Of a stretch of DNA of 35,133 bases, positions 15,880 to 24,562 are shown piece after piece. Made by a program: the position numbers and the translations under genes. The first letter of the stretch is position 1. The number at the start of each line of letters is the position of its first letter. The stretch is from Micromonospora sp. CPCC 205371 (GTDB taxonomy: Bacteria > Actinomycetota > Actinomycetes > Mycobacteriales > Micromonosporaceae), in assembly GCF_026130045.1 (NCBI RefSeq), contig NZ_JAIBNX010000083.1, positions 1-35,133 of the forward strand. Reading direction: 5' to 3'. Under the pieces are notes generated by a model. It was not told the DNA's origin and ran no database searches. It saw only the letters and a list, made by a program, of their open reading frames with translations.

Positions 15880-16335
15880 CTACAGGACGAGCCGCGCGGC
15901 CTCAGCCGCCTTCGCCTCTTCGTCGGTGCCCACCTTGCCGTACATGCCGGCGGTCAGTAGCAGGAGCCCGACCGTCATCGTGACGACGACGGTGGGGATC
16001 GTGAAGTTGAGGTAGTTGGCGTCGGTGCGGATCACCGCCAGGGCGGCAAGACCCAACGCCATGAACGCGTACCCGCCCCACGTGTTGAGCGTGGCGTCGA
16101 CGTTGCGGCCGATGCCGACACCCGCGAGGATCAGCAGGCCCGCGGCGATCGCGATCACGGAGTACCCAAGGTTGGTGCCCTGGCCGATCGCCCTGCCGTC
16201 GCCCTGGTCGAAGAACGGTTCGGTGCCGGTCTCGACGATGCCGAGCACGCCGAAGATCACCAGGTAGAGGCCGGCCAGCCCCGCTAGCGCCCGATAGGTG
16301 GGCCGCAGCGGGTGGTTGACGGGAGTGTGCGCCAT
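15880..16335 (-). CDS. DUF4383 family membrane protein (copy 2)
   Basis: This 151-aa four-helix membrane protein starts MAHTPVNHPLRPTYRALAG and has the conserved RTDANYLNFTIPTVVV block before the last helix. The function is unknown. ATG 16335 is chosen because it aligns exactly with the start of copy 1; the frame opens further upstream to 16422, but that part overlaps the ABC-F gene. It lies 50 nt after the ABC-F gene and 56 nt before copy 1, so the three may be one transcript. The pair is a clear tandem duplication that has since diverged. Confidence 0.88.
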   Translation of the reverse strand: MAHTPVNHPLRPTYRALAGLAGLYLVIFGVLGIVETGTEPFFDQGDGRAIGQGTNLGYSVIAIAAGLLILAGVGIGRNVDATLNTWGGYAFMALGLAALAVIRTDANYLNFTIPTVVVTMTVGLLLLTAGMYGKVGTDEEAKAAEAARLVL

Positions 16336-16385
16336 GGCGGCGATTTTGACGTACGCGATCAGGAGGCCACCGGGCGGCCCCCAGT

Positions 16386-18179
<1,794 letters not shown>

Positions 18180-18182
18180 GGT

Positions 18183-19163
18183 TCAGGCCACCCGGGCGCC
18201 CGCCACGGGGCCGTGCGCGGTGTACGCGATGCGGCACACCCCGGCGGCGGTCAGGTCGTCGGCGATCTCTTTCGCCCGGCGGCTGTCGGAGGCGAGGAAC
18301 ACGCAGGTCGGCCCGGACCCCGAGACCAGACCGGTGAGCGCACCCGCGGCGTGGCCGGCCTTGAGGACGTCGGTGAGGCTCGGCCGCAGCGACAGGGCGG
18401 CCGGCTGGAGGTCGTTGTCGAGCGCCGCGCCCAGCACAGCGGGGTCGCGCTGGCGCAGCGCGGAGAGCAGCCGGTCGGCGCCGCCGAGCAGCGGGTTCGT
18501 GGAGTGGGTGGGCAGCCGCGGCACTTGGCCGGTGTAGCGCAGCCGGTCGAGCTCGCGGTAGACGTCTGGCGTGGACAGCCCTCCGTCGGCGACCGCCACC
18601 ACCCAATGCCAGGTGTTCGGGCGGGCCAGCACCGGGCTGACCGCCTCGCCGCGCCCGGTGCCGAGCGCGGTGCCGCCGTACACGAGGAACGGCACGTCGG
18701 AGCCGAGATCGGCGGCGATGGCCGCGAGGTCGTCGCGGGACAGCCCGGTGCCCCAGAGCGCGTCGCACGCCACCAGGGCGGCGGCCGCGTCGGCGCTGCC
18801 ACCGGCCAAGCCGGCGGAGAGCGGGATCTGCTTGCGCAGGTGCAGCCGGGCGTGCGCGGGCATGCCGGTGTGGTGGGCCAGGGCGCGGGCCGCGCGGATC
18901 ACCAGGTTTGACTCGTCGAGGGCCAGCTCACCGGCGCCCTCGCCCTCCATGGTGAGAGTCAGCGTGTCGCCGCGACGGGCGGTCAGCTCGTCGTACAGGG
19001 AGATCGCGTGGTAGACGGTGCTCAGCTCGTGGTAGCCGTCGTCGCGTGCCGGGCCGACACCCAGGTGCAAGTTGATCTTCGCGGGAACCCGCACCTTCAC
19101 CGGTCCGGAAGCCGCCAACCGGGGCCGGTCGAGGTCTTCGTCCGGCCGCCACGCCTCGGTCAC
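18183..19163 (-). CDS. ispE: 4-diphosphocytidyl-2-C-methyl-D-erythritol kinase
   Basis: This 326-aa GHMP kinase acts in the non-mevalonate (MEP) pathway to isoprenoids. Visible motifs are VPAKINLHLGVG near the N-terminus, the ATP loop PLSAGLAGGSADAAAAL and the C-terminal LVSGSGPTCVFLA. The start is GTG 19163, preceded by no convincing ribosome binding site. Instead the start overlaps the stop of a 20-codon ORF with an excellent ribosome site, which suggests translational coupling. The order rsmA-ispE is the normal actinobacterial one, and the gene is coupled to the following ABC-F gene. Confidence 0.95.
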   Translation of the reverse strand: MTEAWRPDEDLDRPRLAASGPVKVRVPAKINLHLGVGPARDDGYHELSTVYHAISLYDELTARRGDTLTLTMEGEGAGELALDESNLVIRAARALAHHTGMPAHARLHLRKQIPLSAGLAGGSADAAAALVACDALWGTGLSRDDLAAIAADLGSDVPFLVYGGTALGTGRGEAVSPVLARPNTWHWVVAVADGGLSTPDVYRELDRLRYTGQVPRLPTHSTNPLLGGADRLLSALRQRDPAVLGAALDNDLQPAALSLRPSLTDVLKAGHAAGALTGLVSGSGPTCVFLASDSRRAKEIADDLTAAGVCRIAYTAHGPVAGARVA

Positions 19164-19222
19164 GGAGCGATGTCCGGAATGGGCGGGCAGAGGGAGCGGA
19201 CACGTAGTGGTTGAGCGGTCAT
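19160..19222 (-). CDS. 20-codon leader ORF translationally coupled to ispE
   Basis: A short frame encodes MTAQPLRVRSLCPPIPDIAP and stop. Its ATG (19222) follows GAGGAGGTGG at 5 nt, one of the best Shine-Dalgarno sequences in the window, while ispE itself has none. Its TGA overlaps the ispE GTG (GTGA). Within the ORF, TGTCCG and CGGACA arms could form a hairpin (19171-19202) that translation would open. The peptide resembles nothing that I know, so the likely role is to deliver ribosomes to ispE; a sensing (attenuator) role is conceivable. Confidence 0.6.
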   Translation of the reverse strand: MTAQPLRVRSLCPPIPDIAP

Positions 19223-19254
19223 GTCGTCCACCTCCTCACGGGCACGCCGCCAGA

Positions 19255-20109
19255 CTACTCGCCGGCTCCGCTTGGCACGGGCACGCCAGCGGCGATGTCC
19301 GCGAACTGGCCAATCGTCAATGACTCGCCCCGCGCGCCCGGATCGACGCCGGCGGCCACCAACGCGGCAGCGGCCCGGTCTGGACCGCCCGCCCAGCCGG
19401 CGAGCGCGGCCCGCAGCGTCTTGCGGCGCTGCGCGAACGCGGCGTCGACCACCGAGAAGACACGCTCGCGCGAGACATCGGTGCGCGGCGGGTCGCGGCG
19501 GGTGAAGGCGACGAGGCCGGAGTCGACGTTTGGCACCGGCCAGAACACCGCCGGTGGCACCTTGCCCGCGCTACGGGACGAGGCGTACCAGGCCAGCTTC
19601 ACCGACGGCACCCCGTACACCTTGGAGCCCGGACCGGCGACCAGCCGGTCGGCGACCTCCTTCTGCACCATGACGAGCCCCTTGCGCAGCGAGGGCAGCT
19701 CGGCGAGCAGGTGCAGGACGACCGGGACCGCGACGTTGTACGGCAGGTTCGCGACCAAGGCGGTGGGCGGTGGCATGAGATCCGCGACGGAGATTCGCAA
19801 CGCGTCCGCGCGATGCACGGTCAGGCTGTCGGGGTGACCCGCGGTCTCGGCGAGCGCACCCGCGAGCACCGGGTCGATCTCCACCGCGTGCACGTGCCGG
19901 GCCGCCGGCAACAGCCCGAGCGTGAGCGAGCCCAGCCCTGGACCCACCTCGACGACCACATCACCCGCGTCCAGGCCGGCGGCGGCCACGATCCGGCGGA
20001 CCGTGTTCGGGTCGTGGACGAAGTTCTGCCCAAGCTTCTTCGTGGGGCGCACGCCGAGGCGCGCGGCCAGCTCCCGGATCTCCGCCGGGCCGAGAAGCAC
20101 CCCGGTCAC
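19255..20109 (-). CDS. rsmA: 16S rRNA dimethyladenosine transferase
   Basis: This 284-aa enzyme (KsgA) dimethylates A1518 and A1519 of 16S rRNA using S-adenosylmethionine during 30S assembly. Visible motifs are [16 protein letters not shown], the SAM-binding [10 protein letters not shown], and the catalytic ANLPYNV. The C-terminal domain has the family RRKTLRAAL block. The GTG start at 20109 has no clear ribosome site; a TAGGCT box ends 8 nt upstream, so the message may be leaderless. It is followed after 32 nt by the ispE leader ORF. Confidence 0.95.
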   Translation of the reverse strand: MTGVLLGPAEIRELAARLGVRPTKKLGQNFVHDPNTVRRIVAAAGLDAGDVVVEVGPGLGSLTLGLLPAARHVHAVEIDPVLAGALAETAGHPDSLTVHRADALRISVADLMPPPTALVANLPYNVAVPVVLHLLAELPSLRKGLVMVQKEVADRLVAGPGSKVYGVPSVKLAWYASSRSAGKVPPAVFWPVPNVDSGLVAFTRRDPPRTDVSRERVFSVVDAAFAQRRKTLRAALAGWAGGPDRAAAALVAAGVDPGARGESLTIGQFADIAAGVPVPSGAGE

Positions 20110-20117
20110 GGTTGCTC

Positions 20118-20123
20118 AGCCTA
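20118..20123 (-). promoter_or_regulatory. Possible -10 box of a leaderless rsmA transcript
   Basis: TAGGCT on the minus strand fits TAnnnT and ends 8 nt before the rsmA GTG, which lacks a Shine-Dalgarno sequence. No clear -35 is seen because the upstream DNA is the terminator hairpin of the preceding gene. Confidence 0.3.
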
Positions 20124-20125
20124 CG

Positions 20126-20163
20126 GCGCGGGGTGGCAGCGCCATCGCGCCACCACCCCGCGC
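20126..20163 (-). terminator. Hairpin terminator after the CHAP-domain gene
   Basis: GCGCGGGGTGG (20126-20136) and CCACCCCGCGC (20153-20163) are perfect 11-bp arms 10 nt past the stop codon of the secreted CHAP protein. They separate it from the co-directional rsmA. There is no U-run. Confidence 0.75.
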
Positions 20164-20172
20164 ACCCCACGG

Positions 20173-21066
20173 TCAGGCGTTCGGCGGCTGGTAGAAGTCG
20201 GTCGGCGCGCCAGCACCGCCAAGCGTGTAGGTCCGGTACCGGGCCGCATCCGAGGCGTTGCCCTCGATCACCCCGATCCTGTCGCCGTTGCGGCGCACGA
20301 CGATGCCGGAGTGAGTGTCGTTCCAGACCGCGTAGTCACCGACCCGCGGCGACCCGGTCTTGTGCTTCTTCAGCTTCGACCGCCAGGTGCCCGCGTGAAA
20401 CGACTTCGGCACGGACTTGACCCCGGCCTTCGTCCACACCCAGCGGGTGAAAGCGGCACACCAGTGACCCTTCGAGTCGCTCTCGCAGTTGAGATTGCTG
20501 CCGAAAGACTTGAAGTACTTGGCGCAGTGCCACTTGTCACCGGCGCTGCGGGAACTGACACCCGGCAGTTCGTTCGCGCCGCTGTTGTTCACTTCGATCA
20601 CGCCGCGCTGTGACCACGCGACACACGCGATCCGCTCGCGCAGGCTCAACCCGGCGCAGTCCTGGTACGTGGAGTTCGGGTTCTTGTTGACCCTGTTCTT
20701 CTCCCAGCATGAGAAGGGTGCGGAACCGTTCGCCGGCGGCACCCAGCACGTCGTCGTCCTCCGCAGCTTCCCACTCTTCTCGTACCACTTCACGGTGACG
20801 TCGTACTTGTACCGGACGCTCTTCAAATTCATGCAGAGCAGCTTCTTCTTGAGCTTCACCTTCTTGCTCGACTTCCAGGCGCCGTTGCTGCGCGTGCCCG
20901 TAGCCACCACGTAGTCGCCGTCCGTCGCCGAGCTCGTGCAGAACGAAAGTTGGCGGCCGGACGTGGCCGCGTTCGCCGACGCTATCGACACCACCAGGGC
21001 GGCACCAACCGCTATCAGCCCGAGCGTGAGACCAATCGCCTTTCGGGCGTTATTCAGGAATGTCAT
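20173..21066 (-). CDS. Secreted CHAP-domain (NlpC/P60-like) cell-wall hydrolase
   Basis: This 297-aa protein has a signal peptide (hydrophobic residues 10-30, cleavage near ASANA-A, residue 34). A Cys-rich, Lys-rich beta-type domain of unknown nature follows (about 36-125), then a C-terminal CHAP-like domain (about 175-275). There the likely catalytic Cys is residue 203 (HWCAAFTRWVW), His is 252 (THSGIVV) and the acidic residue is 268 (IEGN), in the usual CHAP order with GDYAVW between. CHAP enzymes cleave peptidoglycan peptides or amide bonds. The coding sequence is visibly less GC-rich than its neighbours. The gene lies where M. tuberculosis has rpfB. The ribosome site is weak. The exact substrate cannot be told. 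Confidence 0.8.
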   Translation of the reverse strand: MTFLNNARKAIGLTLGLIAVGAALVVSIASANAATSGRQLSFCTSSATDGDYVVATGTRSNGAWKSSKKVKLKKKLLCMNLKSVRYKYDVTVKWYEKSGKLRRTTTCWVPPANGSAPFSCWEKNRVNKNPNSTYQDCAGLSLRERIACVAWSQRGVIEVNNSGANELPGVSSRSAGDKWHCAKYFKSFGSNLNCESDSKGHWCAAFTRWVWTKAGVKSVPKSFHAGTWRSKLKKHKTGSPRVGDYAVWNDTHSGIVVRRNGDRIGVIEGNASDAARYRTYTLGGAGAPTDFYQPPNA

Positions 21067-21101
21067 GTCGACAATTGCAGCAATGGACAGCGTTTCCGAA
21101 A

Positions 21102-21130
21102 AGCAATTCGAGTGTTCGGGTCAGTATCAA
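21102..21130 (-). promoter_or_regulatory. Possible promoter of the CHAP-domain gene
   Basis: On the minus strand TTGATA (21130-21125) is followed 17 nt later by ATTGCT (21107-21102), in an AT-richer gap of 80 bp before the gene. The -35 is good, the -10 only fair. Confidence 0.3.
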
Positions 21131-21146
21131 GCTGTCCCGAGCAAAT

Positions 21147-22736
21147 TCATTTCTTCCGGAAGACAAAAACCTGTGCGGCGTCGTCGCGGCACGGCACCTG
21201 CGCGACCGCCGTACCGGCAGCCGTGGCACCGCCGATCGTGCCGACGCACATCTTCGGCGCAGTGGCGGCATGCAGCTTGTAGCCCTGGGTGCCGCCCGAC
21301 TTGACCGGCTCGAAGGTGAACCGCTGATCCGGCCGCGCGCAGGTGTCGCGGGGCGCGAGCAGCTGGCCGTCGGCGGTGGACGGCTGGCCGTTCGGGTCCG
21401 GGTCCACCTGCACACATCCCCCGCCGCCGGACGGGTCGGCCCAGTAGATCTGGTAGGTGTTGGCCGACACCTTCCGCAGTTCGCTGACCTCCGGCTCGGC
21501 CTGCGCGCACGGCCCGATCACCGCGACGTGTGGCCGGTCACCACCGGGCTGCGGACCGACGGCCACGCAGTACGACTTGCTGAGGGTGGCGGCCGGCATC
21601 ATGAGGTACTTCCCGGCGGCGGGCATCGTCACGGCGGGCGGGGTCGTACGGGCCGGGGCGCTCGTCTTCGGCGGCGTGGCGCTGGTCGCTTCGGTGGCGG
21701 GTGTCTCCTCGGACACCTCCTCCTCGTCGTCGTCGGGCACCGTCTCGCTGTCGTCCAGCTCGATGGTCGGTTGGGCCCCGACACCGGTCGTACCACCATC
21801 TCCGTCCACATCCCGCAATGCGCGGACCAGTACGCCCGTGGCTACGAGCACGAGCAGCAGGACCATCACGCCCAGCAGGACGCGCGACGACCACCCCGCC
21901 CGGAACACTACCGGCGGCACTAGGTCGCGCAGCCGGATGGGGCCGGTCGCCTCGCCGGTCTCCGGGTCACGCCTGCGGTGCAGTCCCGACCAGGCCGACG
22001 TACGACGGGACTTCGCCGCCGTGGCGAGCGTGCCGTCGCTGTAGGTGTACGACCGGACGCCCGCGTCGGCTCGCACGTCCGGCGCCGCGCCGGTTTCCAC
22101 GCGCGTGTCGGGCCACGCGTCCGGCTCGGCCGGAACACCGTCCGCTCCGGGCAACCCGGCCGGCTCGGCCGGCAGCTCGCCTGGTCCTGCCAGATCCGCC
22201 TCGGACGGTCCGCTGGACGACGCGTCGGACGGCGCGTCGGACGGCGCGGGCGCCGCGGTCTGGTCGGACGCCGCGCGTGTCTCGGGTGTCGTGTCGTCGC
22301 GGGTCCAGCCGTCGAACGGTGCCAGCTCCGCGGGAGGCTCCGGCACCGTGTCCAGTAGGCCCCAGGGCGGGCGGACCCGGGGCTCGTCGGCCGCATCGGC
22401 TGTCACATTCAGGTCGACCGGCTCAGGCTGACCCGCGGCGGCCGCCGCGAGCTTCTTCCGGATCGCGACCCAGCGGTCCACAGTGTCCTGGTCGCCGCCG
22501 CATGCCCGAACGAACGCCGCGACCAGCTCCTCCTTCGGCAGGCTGGCCCGGCCCAACGCGGCCGCGAGCGTGCTGTGCGGCAGCACGTCGCCAGCGTCCT
22601 CGGCCTTCTTCGCCACCTGCCGCATGGTCAGTCCCGACCACTGGCGCAGCGCACGCATCTGCGCCACGAACTCAGCCGCCGACGTGGCCGACCGCGGATC
22701 TGGTGCACCGCCCTGGACCGACTCCTCGCTTGCCAT
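21147..22736 (-). CDS. Transmembrane HTH protein with extracellular ricin-like domain
   Basis: This 529-aa protein has an N-terminal XRE-type helix-turn-helix region (about residues 20-95: SGLTMRQVAKKAEDAG, HSTLAAALGRASLPKEELVAAFVRACGGD). A Pro/Ala/Asp-rich linker of some 170 residues follows, then one membrane segment (285-306, RVLLGVMVLLLVLVATGVL). The outside part has an acidic, Thr/Pro-rich stalk (about 325-375) and a domain of about 155 residues with six cysteines and Q-x-F-like repeats (QRFTFEP, AQVFVFRKK), suggesting a ricin B-type beta-trefoil. The layout predicts a one-component regulator that reads an external carbohydrate and acts on DNA. ATG 22736 has GGGGAG at the right distance; the frame opens further to 23072 without support. 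It lies 80 nt before the CHAP gene. Confidence 0.82.
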   Translation of the reverse strand: MASEESVQGGAPDPRSATSAAEFVAQMRALRQWSGLTMRQVAKKAEDAGDVLPHSTLAAALGRASLPKEELVAAFVRACGGDQDTVDRWVAIRKKLAAAAAGQPEPVDLNVTADAADEPRVRPPWGLLDTVPEPPAELAPFDGWTRDDTTPETRAASDQTAAPAPSDAPSDASSSGPSEADLAGPGELPAEPAGLPGADGVPAEPDAWPDTRVETGAAPDVRADAGVRSYTYSDGTLATAAKSRRTSAWSGLHRRRDPETGEATGPIRLRDLVPPVVFRAGWSSRVLLGVMVLLLVLVATGVLVRALRDVDGDGGTTGVGAQPTIELDDSETVPDDDEEEVSEETPATEATSATPPKTSAPARTTPPAVTMPAAGKYLMMPAATLSKSYCVAVGPQPGGDRPHVAVIGPCAQAEPEVSELRKVSANTYQIYWADPSGGGGCVQVDPDPNGQPSTADGQLLAPRDTCARPDQRFTFEPVKSGGTQGYKLHAATAPKMCVGTIGGATAAGTAVAQVPCRDDAAQVFVFRKK

Positions 22737-22962
22737 CAACGCTCCCCGTGTCCGTCCGCCCAAGCGCGCCCTGGGTCCGCGCCGCCCGTATTCAAGCGGA
22801 TGATTCGGCGTGTCGCCACTTCCTGGGTACAAACAGGAACAGTTCTCGACAAGACCGGCAGGTTGCTCGGAACTGACCCGTACGCCTCGAATGCTGGTGT
22901 GCGATCGCTGTCGCCGGTTGGCTTCTCGTGGAGAGCAAGTCCCCGACGAAAGGCTGGATTCG
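22737..22962. promoter_or_regulatory. Divergent promoter region of the surface cassette
   Basis: This 226-bp region must hold the promoters of the HTH-ricin gene (minus) and the acidic secreted protein (plus). GGAAC occurs twice (once within GGAACAGTTC, which contains the palindrome GAAC-A-GTTC), but no partner -10 at a convincing distance was found. No ORF is seen in it. Confidence 0.4.
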
Positions 22963-23631
22963 ATGAAACGCGTACGCGATTTGCTGGCACTCCTGTTCGC
23001 CGCTGCCTTGATCTCGGCAGGCATCGCGTTGAGCACCGGCATCGCGAGCGCCACGTCTAAGGCTGAAACCACGCCCGGAAAGACCCCGCCGAAGGTCTAC
23101 GTCTGGACGCACGCCGGGCCCGGCGGCACGGATGGTGTCGATCCCGTCGACGGCGACGATTGCACGCCCAGCGAGGAAACCGACGAGGAGGCGGACGACA
23201 CCACGGGCGACGAATCCACGGAATCGACGGACGACGAGTCGACAGAGGACACGACCGAATCAGACGACACGACGGACGAGGACTCGACCGAGGACTCCGA
23301 CGAAACAACCGACGACGAAACCACGGACGAGGAGTCGACCGACGACTCCACCGACTCGACCAACGACTCCACGAACGAGGAGGGCACCGACGACGAGAAC
23401 ACCGACGAGGAGGGAAGCGACGACGAAAACGCGGGCGAAGAGAACAACGGCGAAGAGAACACAGACGAGGAGGAGAACGACGACACCGGCGACGAGTGCC
23501 TCGACACCGACCCGGTCAGCCCGCGCATTGTCGTAATCGACCCGAAGGGCGCCAGCGACAAGCCGGGCCAGATCGAGCCGGGCCTGGCTGGCACCAGCGG
23601 CTCCAACGACGGGTGCGACCGTGCGGAGTGA
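22963..23631 (+). CDS. Secreted, extremely acidic low-complexity protein
   Basis: This 222-aa protein has a signal peptide (MKRVRDLLALLFAAALISAG..., cleavage near ASA, residue 30). A short ordered-looking part follows (KVYVWTHAGPGGTDGVDPVD), then about 110 residues (68-178) made almost only of D, E, T, S, N and G, and a C-terminal part (VSPRIVVIDPKG...). Three cysteines flank the acidic region (67, 179, 218). There is no LPXTG sorting signal and no membrane anchor. ATG 22963 is chosen because the signal peptide begins there; a longer frame from 22810 gives no signal sequence. I do not recognise a family. Ca2+ binding or a wall spacer are possible roles. Its stop is 3 bp from the convergent tatD. 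Confidence 0.75.
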   Translation: MKRVRDLLALLFAAALISAGIALSTGIASATSKAETTPGKTPPKVYVWTHAGPGGTDGVDPVDGDDCTPSEETDEEADDTTGDESTESTDDESTEDTTESDDTTDEDSTEDSDETTDDETTDEESTDDSTDSTNDSTNEEGTDDENTDEEGSDDENAGEENNGEENTDEEENDDTGDECLDTDPVSPRIVVIDPKGASDKPGQIEPGLAGTSGSNDGCDRAE

Positions 23632-23634
23632 CGG

Positions 23635-24486
23635 TCAGCGCCAGGGCCCGAACACCCGGTCGCCGGTCTCGGAGATCGCCGTGCAGAGCTCGTACAGGTG
23701 GGCGCCCGTCGTCTCGGCCAGGCCGCGCACGGTCAGGGGGATCAGGTACGAGGCGTTCGGGCGGCCGCGGTACGGCATGGGTGTCAGGTACGGCGCGTCG
23801 GTCTCTACGAGCATCTGCTTCAGCGGGGTGACCCGGGCCGCCTCGCGCAGCGCGCTCGCGCTGGCGAACGTCACCGTCCCCGCGAAGCTCAACACGTACC
23901 CCCGCCGGACGCACTCCGCCGCGAACTCGGCGTCGCCCGAGAAGCAGTGCATCACCACGGTTTCCGGTGCGCCCTCGTCGGATAGGACGCGCAGCACGTC
24001 GGCGTGCGCGTCGCGGTCGTGGATGACGAGGGGCTTCCCGTACCTCTTGGCGATGGCGATGTGGGCCCGGAAGCTGGTCTCCTGTGCCGCGCGGCCCTCG
24101 TCGCCGGTCCGGAAGGTGTCCAAGCCGGTCTCGCCGATGCCCCGGACCCTGTCTTGCGCGGCGAGTGCCTCTATCTGCCGCAGCGCCTCGTCGAGGTCGT
24201 GCAGGCGCGGCGCCTCGTTGGGGTGTATCGCGACGGTCGCGACGACTGCCTCGTGCTCGGCCGCCAGCGCGGCTCCCCAGCGCGACGTCTCGACGTCGAC
24301 GCCGACCTGTACGAGCCGGTCGACGCCGGCCTCGGCGGCGCGGGCGATCAGCTCGGTCACACCGCCGGGCGCGCCGGCCTCGGACACCGTGATGTCGAGG
24401 TGCGTGTGGCTGTCGACGACGGGGATCGGAAGGGATGGCGGCGAGGGCGGAAACTCCCCCGCCCGCTGGCCTCGCGTCTTACTCAT
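23635..24486 (-). CDS. tatD: TatD family metal-dependent hydrolase (DNase)
   Basis: This 283-aa amidohydrolase-superfamily protein has metal-binding motifs in order: VVDSHTHLD (about residues 27-35), IHPNEAP, GETGLD, VIHDRDAHADVL, MHCFSG and VETDAPYL. TatD proteins are 3'-5' DNases or quality-control hydrolases. ATG 24486 is preceded by a G-run at 3-8 nt and fits the usual N-terminus; the frame opens further to 24606, overlapping the divergent gene. The metG-tatD-rsmA order is conserved in actinomycetes, and here other genes separate them. Confidence 0.93.
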   Translation of the reverse strand: MSKTRGQRAGEFPPSPPSLPIPVVDSHTHLDITVSEAGAPGGVTELIARAAEAGVDRLVQVGVDVETSRWGAALAAEHEAVVATVAIHPNEAPRLHDLDEALRQIEALAAQDRVRGIGETGLDTFRTGDEGRAAQETSFRAHIAIAKRYGKPLVIHDRDAHADVLRVLSDEGAPETVVMHCFSGDAEFAAECVRRGYVLSFAGTVTFASASALREAARVTPLKQMLVETDAPYLTPMPYRGRPNASYLIPLTVRGLAETTGAHLYELCTAISETGDRVFGPWR

Positions 24487-24549
24487 CGCCCCCCAGGATG
24501 TCACAGGCAGGTGTAACCCTCCGTTCACCCACGAGCACGCGCAGCGGTC

Positions 24550-24555
24550 TACTCT
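24550..24555 (+). promoter_or_regulatory. -10 box of a probable leaderless transcript
   Basis: TACTCT fits the actinobacterial -10 TAnnnT and ends 7 nt before the GTG at 24563, which has no Shine-Dalgarno sequence. A weak -35 (TTCACC, 24524-24529) lies 20 nt upstream. Confidence 0.45.
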
Positions 24556-24562
24556 CGGGCGA

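Noticed and set aside
21067..21146. Possible cyclic-di-AMP (ydaO) riboswitch before the CHAP hydrolase
   Set aside because: Such switches often control wall hydrolases in actinomycetes, but the 80-nt gap is too short and shows none of the conserved core.
23160..23500. Repeat array resembling a CRISPR or minisatellite in the acidic gene
   Set aside because: The GAC/GAG/ACG-rich pattern is irregular with no constant repeat or spacer length; it reflects D/E/T/S codons in one long frame.
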